Shown here one piece after another: positions 33,615 to 37,761 of a stretch of 37,761 nt of DNA. This stretch comes from Gammaproteobacteria bacterium (GTDB lineage: Bacteria; Pseudomonadota; Gammaproteobacteria; Steroidobacterales; Steroidobacteraceae): contig JADJHU010000016.1 in the NCBI GenBank assembly GCA_016707425.1, positions 1 through 37,761 of the forward strand, read 5' to 3'. The notes beneath the pieces were generated by a model that was not told the origin of the DNA, ran no database searches, and saw nothing but the letters and a program-made list of their open reading frames with translations. The stretch's first letter is position 1. Each line of letters starts with the position of its first letter. The position numbers and the translations under genes were made by a program.

Positions 33615-33711
33615 GGCAGCCCCCCGCGCTCGCGCAGACGATGACGGCCAGGGCGACGGTATCCGGGATGGCTGCGAGCGCACGGACGAGCACCACGAGC
33701 GCGCCGCTCAC
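33607..33711 (-). CDS. 34-residue hydrophobic peptide, coupled on both sides
   Basis: GTG start at 33711 inside the stop of the Cys-rich gene (GTGA), stop at 33607 inside the start of the replication gene. The peptide begins MSGALVVLVRALAAIPDTVA and ends VIVCASAGGCHV, which could make one membrane helix. No family is recognised. It may be a small membrane protein, or only a translational bridge between two genes that would otherwise be 93 bp apart. Confidence 0.5.
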   Translation of the reverse strand: MSGALVVLVRALAAIPDTVALAVIVCASAGGCHV

Positions 33712-34043
33712 GGTCGCACCTCGGCATTGCCCGCGGCCGATGGGGTCGGAGAAGGGCCGGTTTCCGGGGTGTTTGCGGCCTTCCCGGCGATCTTTGCGCG
33801 CAACCCGCGCACGGCCACTTCCTGATGCAGCCGCGCCCAGCCGGCCGGCAGGTCGGCGGGGTCGCGCGAGCGCAGCCAGGCGGGCGCATGGGCCGGCAGC
33901 GGTCGCCACTTCCACAGCTCGCAGCTCGGGGCAGAACAGACCGCGACTTGCTCGCGCCAGGTTCCTGGTGCGGCGGGATCGGCGATGCAGCCTCGGCAAT
34001 ATGCCGCGATGGTCTGACCGCGGGTCATGGCAAGCGCGCTCAC
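33708..34043 (-). CDS. Cys-rich small island protein
   Basis: 111 residues with paired cysteines, AAYCRGCIADP and AVCSAPSCELWKWRP, between which lies AAPGTWREQV. This CxxC-TWREQ-xC-CxLW pattern recurs in proteobacterial phages and islands; it probably binds zinc and its role is unknown. I chose the GTG at 34043, overlapping the AlpA-like stop (GTGA) with GAGG upstream, over an ATG at 34028 without a ribosome site. It is coupled downstream to the 34-residue peptide. Confidence 0.7.
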   Translation of the reverse strand: MSALAMTRGQTIAAYCRGCIADPAAPGTWREQVAVCSAPSCELWKWRPLPAHAPAWLRSRDPADLPAGWARLHQEVAVRGLRAKIAGKAANTPETGPSPTPSAAGNAEVRP

Positions 34044-34273
34044 TGCGCGGCCTCGCCGTTGATGAAGGCCTCGAGGTCTCGGCGCCGGTAGCGCACCATG
34101 CGCGCGCCGATCTTGACGAAGCGCGGGCCGATACCCTTTGCGCGCCAGTTGCGGAGCGTCTGCACGGCAGGATTGCCGAGCCCGGCCGCTGCCTCGTATT
34201 CGTTCAGAAGGTCATCAGGGGTCGGGGTCGCCGCGGCAGGGAGCGCGGCAGCAGGACGGCCTTTGGATCGCAT
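34040..34273 (-). CDS. AlpA/excisionase-type helix-turn-helix protein
   Basis: 77 residues with an HTH_17/MerR-like domain: TLRNWRAKGIGPRFVKIGAR and VRYRRRDLEAFING. AlpA-type proteins act as excisionases or activators of integrase genes in P4-like elements. It is the first gene of the replication operon and is preceded by a structured leader with alternative hairpins. There is no clear ribosome site before the ATG at 34273. Confidence 0.82.
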   Translation of the reverse strand: MRSKGRPAAALPAAATPTPDDLLNEYEAAAGLGNPAVQTLRNWRAKGIGPRFVKIGARMVRYRRRDLEAFINGEAAQ

Positions 34274-34415
34274 CGTGGAACGCTCGGGTTAACTGCGGGT
34301 GTGCAGTGATGCCCGAGTATGGGAATGGAAAACCCGCTGAATAGCGGGGCGGGTTTAAGAAACCCGCGCCGAAAACGAGCGGTCGGGTAGGTTGGTTTCC
34401 ACGTCCGGGGTGCAT
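34215..34415 (-). CDS. possible Ash/Icd-like small ORF in the leader
   Basis: 66-codon frame, MHPGRGNQPTRPLVFGAGFL then NPPRYSAGFPFP. The FGAGF-NP-AGF pattern reminds me of the Ash/Icd-like family, which in P4 and P1 is encoded over the immunity RNA region. It overlaps the AlpA-like gene in another frame, and the pattern follows partly from the DNA repeats. Whether it is translated is open. Confidence 0.35.
   Translation of the reverse strand: MHPGRGNQPTRPLVFGAGFLNPPRYSAGFPFPYSGITAHPQLTRAFHDAIQRPSCCRAPCRGDPDP
34330..34367 (-). promoter_or_regulatory. transcription attenuator with three mutually complementary 8-mers
   Basis: AAACCCGC at 34330-34337, GCGGGTTT at 34349-34356 and AAACCCGC at 34360-34367 (plus strand). 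The middle copy can pair with either neighbour. On the minus strand the downstream hairpin CCCGCT-ATTC-AGCGGG (34333-34348) is followed by TTTT, forming a terminator; the upstream pairing takes part of its region and can act as antiterminator. It lies 57 bp before the AlpA-like gene. Confidence 0.65.
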
Positions 34416-34462
34416 GGATTACAGGTAGCGCCGACGGAAAATACCTGTATTGGCGCAGCCTT
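34376..34462 (-). ncRNA. candidate C4/CI-type antisense RNA region
   Basis: This leader segment has a perfect 8-bp inverted repeat (TACAGGTA 34420-34427, TACCTGTA 34442-34449) and an outer GCGCC/GGCGC pairing, followed by GGACGTGGAAACC. It lies where P4 CI RNA and P1 c4 RNA lie, ahead of an Ash-like frame and an attenuator. I cannot verify a covariance match; limits are approximate. Confidence 0.4.
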
Positions 34463-34476
34463 TCGGGGTAGGCGGG

Positions 34477-35024
34477 TTACCCGCCCGGCGTCTTGGGTGC
34501 CCCGCCGCCACGTTGCCAGTTCGCCACTTTCGCGCACTCTTCGATGCCCTGCTCGTTGGGGCGGCCATCGTCGTCGGACAGTCCGAATTCTGCGCTGTGC
34601 TCGTTCAGCCACCTCATTAGGGCCTGCTTCGGACTCTTGCCGCCCCCGTCAGTCACGGACTGCCATGCCCGCACCGCTGCCGCGAGCTTCGGCGCGTAGC
34701 GTTCATTGTTCGGGTCGAGGTAGTCGGGGGCGCCCGAATCTGTCGGGAAGAAGAAACCAGTTCGCAAAGCCACGGCCTTTCAGCCACTCGCGCAGATCGG
34801 TCACACGCACGGTTGTCAGATTCCAATCGGGCTCCGCGCGATAGATCACGCCGCGTGCTCTGAGACTCTGGCCGGGGATGCCTTCGCGCAGGTCTGGGCA
34901 TCCCCTCAACGTTAGGTCCGATGCGAAGATGTGAACGCTCTTTGTGTAGTGCTCGCCGTCGCGCGGCTCTTCATCCCATCCACGCTCCCAAGCGCTCCGC
35001 CGCACTATTGCGGGTAAGGTTGAG
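34477..35024 (-). pseudogene. conserved island gene, 3' part, cut by IS21 and frameshifted
   Basis: Encodes the C-terminal two thirds of an island protein of unknown function: KSVHIFASDLTLRGCPDLRE, then VTDLREWLKGRGF, then after a frameshift RTGFFFPTDSGAPDYLDP and KVANWQRGGGAPKTPGG. One extra base near 34763-34768 breaks the frame. Its 5' part lies beyond the IS (from 37507). Removing the IS and one copy of the 6-bp duplication joins ...AILSS to TLPAIVRRSAWERGW in frame, proving they were one gene. Confidence 0.8.
35019..35024. repeat. target site duplication, left copy
   Basis: GTTGAG directly before the left IS terminus; identical to 37507-37512. Confidence 0.85.
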
Positions 35025-35075
35025 TGCAGGATTTCCCCGATGGGGACCGGCTGATTTCGCGAGTTGGGGACCACC
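35025..35075. repeat. left terminal repeat region of the IS
   Basis: Holds the terminal TGCAGGATTTCCCC and two repeats of the type GGGGACC (35042, 35066). These correspond in inverted form to the right-end units, as expected for IstA binding sites. Confidence 0.8.
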
Positions 35076-35112
35076 ATGAAGGGGTCACCGGCGGAGCCGT
35101 AGGCGACGATTC

Positions 35113-35872
35113 TTAGGCATCCTTTCGCTTGCTGGCAAGTTTTCGGGCTTTGACGCCGCGGTAGCTCTCGCCGGTGATGTTCAGGACCAGTGCGGAGTGT
35201 TCCAGGCGGTCGCGGATGGCGTCGGCGATGACCGGATCGGCGATCACCTCGCTCCAGTGATCGAGCGGCAGTTGTGTGGTGAACAGAGTGGACTTGTCGA
35301 TGGATCGCTCCTCGAGCAGCTCGCACAGATCCTGGGCCTCGGTCGCCGAGAGTTTTCGCAGTCCGAAGTCATCGATGACGACGAGCTCGGGCCTGGCGAG
35401 CTTGTCGCGGTAACGCAGGTAGGTGCCGCTGGAGCGGGCCAGTGCCAGATTCTCGAGCCAGGTGGTGAGCGTCATGTACAGCACCGACATGCCGCAGGCG
35501 CAGGCATGGAGCCCGGTGGCCTGGGCGATGAACGTCTTGCCGACGCCGGTGGGTCCGATCAGCAGCACCGGGTCTGGCATCGTGCAGCCACTGCAGGCCG
35601 TAGAGTTCCTTGATCTGTGCTTTGCTGATGGAGCGGCTGGCGGTGAAGTCGATGTCCTCGAACGCCGGGCGCAGGGTGAACTTCGCGGCCTTGATGCGAT
35701 ACCCGGTCTTGCGCTCCTGCCGGTAATCGGCTTCAGCCTGCAGCAACACATCAAGCAGCTCGCTGTAGCTGGTCTTCTCGCGCGTGGCGTCGTGCAGGGC
35801 TTTGTCGACGGCGCCGAGCATGCCGAGCAGTTTCATCTCGGCCATCAGGTTTTTGGCGATCGCGGTACTCAT
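35113..35872 (-). pseudogene. istB: IstB, IS21-family ATPase, frameshifted
   Basis: Helper ATPase of IS21 transposition, normally about 250 residues. The N-terminal part (MSTAIAKNLMAEMKLLGMLG to LYGLQWLHDARP) and the C-terminal part, with Walker A LIGPTGVGKTF and Walker B ELVVIDDFGL, lie in different frames. One extra base near 35567-35573 explains the break. The start overlaps the istA stop (ATGA at 35869-35872). Confidence 0.9.
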
Positions 35873-37288
35873 AGGTCCAAGGTCTCCTGGGTTGAGGTGG
35901 GCGGAACGGAAGTAGCGTCATCGGTGGCGCGGGCGTAGCGGAGCATGGGATTGCCGGGGCGGCGCACGATCTCGCGTCCGCGGTGGATTTCCTTGGTGCA
36001 GCGGCTGACGAACCCCTGGCAGCGGCGGATGTTGCCGAACACGTCGGCGTTGAACAGCTCCACGAACAACCGGTTCAGCTCCGGGTGGATGAAGCGGGAC
36101 TGCGACAGCAATTTCTGCGGGGTGGCCTCGTAGTAGGCCTGGGAAGCCGGCGGGAAGTGCGCGTCGATCCGGATGCGCCGGCCATTGCGATGGCGGCTGC
36201 GCGGATGGATCGCCAGGCGTTCGAGCCGCAGGAAGATCTCGACCTGGTTCTCGGTGAGCTTGATCCGCAGCTTCTTGTGCCGGTGGATGTGCGGGGCGCT
36301 GTAGTAGTCCCCCTCGACATAGACGTAGCAGTCGGCGTGCAGCTTGGCCTCCTTCCACTCCCCGCAGTCCACGTCACCGATCGGTAGCGGCTTGAGCGCG
36401 GCCTTCTCCACGCTCTCGAAGCGCTCGCGGCGCGAGACGCCGAAGCGCGAGTGACGCCGCTCGTTGATGCGCTCGATGCACTCGGCCAACGCCGCGTTGA
36501 TCTCGCTGACCGAGGTGAAGCGCCGGCGCCGGTAGCGGAAGCGCAGGTACCGCATGAGGATTTTGACCAGTCCCTCTGCGATCGCCTTGTCCCTGGGATG
36601 GTCCGGCCGCGCCGGCACCACGGCCGTGGCGTAATCGGCGGCCAGCTGTGCATAGGCGGGGTTCAGGTCCGGGTCATACAGGTGGCACTTGAGTACGCCC
36701 TGCTTCAGGCAATCGGGCACGGTCACGTGCGGGACGCCGCCGTAATAGGCATACATCCGCCGGTGACTGGCCAGCCAGTTGCGGCTCTTCATGTCCTCGG
36801 CCGCCCAGGCAAAGAGCAGCTGGCTGAAGCCGAGCCCGGCGACAAAGACCCAGGGCCTTGCGGATCTCGCCGGTCGGCAGATGGATCCACGCGATCGGAT
36901 CGCCGGCGTAGTCGACCTCGACACGCCCGCCGGGCTCGAACTCGCGCGCCGTGACCGAGGCTTCCCGGTACTGCGGGAACTTGCGGTAGAACTGCTTCCA
37001 GAAGTTCGGGTACGTGGTCAGGTGCTGCGCACGCTCTTCCCACAGGAACTTCAGCGGATGGCCCAGGCCCAGATCGTGAATGAGCGTCGGCCAGTCGACC
37101 TGCGACATCCACAACGGGTCGGGCGGCGCCTTCGGTGCGTCCGGTGACCGGCGCTCGCCGTCGCGCACCTCGCGCACCGTGCGCCGCGAACAGCCCAGGG
37201 CGCGGGCAATCTCGCGCAGGCTCCGGCCCTCCGCCAGTCGCCGCCGGATCTCTTCGTACCGATGCACCGTCATGCTCCGAAGCCCCAT
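35869..37288 (-). pseudogene. istA: IstA, IS21-family DDE transposase, frameshifted
   Basis: Transposase of about 470 residues split in two frames. The N-terminal part has an HTH (LREIARALGCSRRTVREV) and the first catalytic Asp in GRVEVDYAGDP. The rest, in another frame from FVAGLGFSQLLFAW, carries the second Asp (VTVPDCLKQGV) and the region of the catalytic Glu (RDKAIAEGLV). An extra base in a GGG run near 36852-36856 breaks the frame. The ATG at 37288 has AAGGAG upstream. Confidence 0.9.
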
Positions 37289-37430
37289 GCTGCCGTCTCC
37301 TTCGTGGTTGCCCACGCAGGTGCGACAGCCAGGCACGGCACGCCGGCCACTGACGTGCGACCGCAGCCTCCGAACACCAGCACTGAACGCCAATCTGAAC
37401 ATCCGCGGACCACTCCATCCATGGCTCGCA

Positions 37431-37506
37431 GGTGGTCCCCAACTGAGGAAATCGGGTGGTCCCCATCACAGGAAATCGGGTGGGTCCAATCCGAGGAAAT
37501 CGTGCA
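37431..37506. repeat. right terminal repeat region of the IS
   Basis: Three units with a period near 24 bp, each beginning GGTGG(G)TCC and ending GGAAATCG (37431, 37455, 37479), then the terminal GTGCA. These are the multiple transposase sites typical of IS21-family ends. Confidence 0.85.
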
Positions 37507-37512
37507 GTTGAG
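37507..37512. repeat. target site duplication, right copy
   Basis: GTTGAG directly after the right IS terminus; identical to 35019-35024. Confidence 0.85.
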
Positions 37513-37700
37513 CTCAAGATCGCGTGAGTGAGCGCGCGGCTTTGGCCGCGCCATACCCCTCGTGGCTGTTGATGTGGCTGCCAATTTTCGCAGTTGCCTT
37601 CATCGCTGCTCGGGTCGATCCCTACGATGAGACATGGCTTGAACAGCCGTCAGTTCATCGCACAGTCGCCAGTAGTCCAAATCTTTGCATGCTGCGCCCT
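37507..37700 (-). pseudogene. conserved island gene, 5' part, decayed
   Basis: The remains of the N-terminus of the gene at 34477-35024: KDLDYWRLCDELTAVQA near 37637-37686, GIDPSSDEGNCENWQPHQ near 37570-37622, then YGAAKAA and LTHAILSS up to the IS. These lie in different frames, so several small indels have built up. The true start is unclear and may be near 37700 or beyond. Nothing else is recognised up to the window end. Confidence 0.65.
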
Positions 37701-37761
37701 GCCCCGCTTGCTTTCGACAAGACTGCCGCGCCAAGTCGGTGTCAGCGCGGCTAACAGAATC

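Larger units (their letters stand above)
35025..37506 (-). mobile_element. IS21-family insertion sequence (istA and istB), 2482 bp
   Basis: The termini are TGCAGGATTTCC (left) and, inverted, TGCACGATTTCC (right), both with TGCA tips. It has IS21-type multiple terminal repeats and an istA-istB overlap, and is flanked by a 6-bp direct duplication GTTGAG. Both genes are frameshifted, so it is probably not autonomous. Confidence 0.92.
29663..37761. mobile_element. left part of an integrated P4-like satellite or genomic island
   Basis: From the attL-like site onward all genes are of island type and on the minus strand: AlpA-like HTH, Toprim/DUF3987 replication protein, zinc-ribbon proteins and small conserved unknowns, with a C4/CI-like leader. 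No structural phage genes are present. The right end and the integrase are outside the window. An IS21-family element is inserted at 35025. Confidence 0.75.

Overview
The window is GC-rich, densely coded chromosomal DNA of a proteobacterium. A gammaproteobacterium is most likely, because a Puu putrescine pathway, a fused RlmKL methyltransferase, an NsrR regulator and class III (PhaC-PhaE) polyhydroxyalkanoate (PHA) genes occur together; the genus cannot be fixed from the sequence. It divides into a chromosomal part (about 1-29660) and the left part of an integrated P4-like element (about 29663 to the end) that has itself been hit by an IS21-family insertion.

1-8466: putrescine catabolism. puuA (partial) and puuD face puuB across a divergent promoter region. 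puuC follows, with rlmKL translationally coupled behind it. A class III omega-amino-acid:pyruvate aminotransferase divergent from puuC could take the released GABA onward. 8467-9211: a DUF488 protein and an SMR efflux protein.

9264-15772: a PHA locus. Minus strand: phaR, an SDR reductase, a phasin with its own promoter and a strong terminator, class I phaC and phaB. Plus strand, divergent from phaR: phaE and class III phaC, overlapping by ATGA. Two different synthase classes thus share one locus with one phaR. TGCA-type palindromes in front of phaR/phaE and the phasin are likely PhaR operators.

15789-21579: a Cu(I) P1B-ATPase with a MerR-type (20-bp spacer) promoter, an N2227-like methyltransferase, and a bactofilin-like membrane protein coupled to a MOSC protein.

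21542-26416: an apparent five-gene molybdenum operon on the minus strand: TonB-dependent receptor, small molybdopterin oxidoreductase (frameshifted), DUF2478 protein, SAM methyltransferase and ModE. Two sequences closely matching the ModE operator lie just upstream of the receptor gene. This suggests ModE-controlled TonB-dependent uptake of molybdate or a molybdenum chelate, and is the most interesting chromosomal system here. It is followed by nsrR with a DUF2249 gene, tpx, a small ORF, a class A acid phosphatase and a duplicated-repeat periplasmic protein.

29663-37761: a P4-like satellite or genomic island. Its left edge resembles a tRNA-Ser 3' end (attL). It encodes, on the minus strand, an AlpA-type HTH protein, a Cys-rich protein, a 34-residue hydrophobic peptide, a Toprim/DUF3987 replication protein, a zinc-ribbon protein carrying six iteron-like 8-mers in its DNA, and two conserved island proteins. 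The leader ahead of this operon has a C4/CI-like structured region and three mutually complementary 8-mers forming alternative terminator and antiterminator hairpins. An IS21-family element (35025-37506, 6-bp target duplication) splits a further island gene; both IS genes and the host gene carry frameshifts. No integrase is seen and the element runs off the window.
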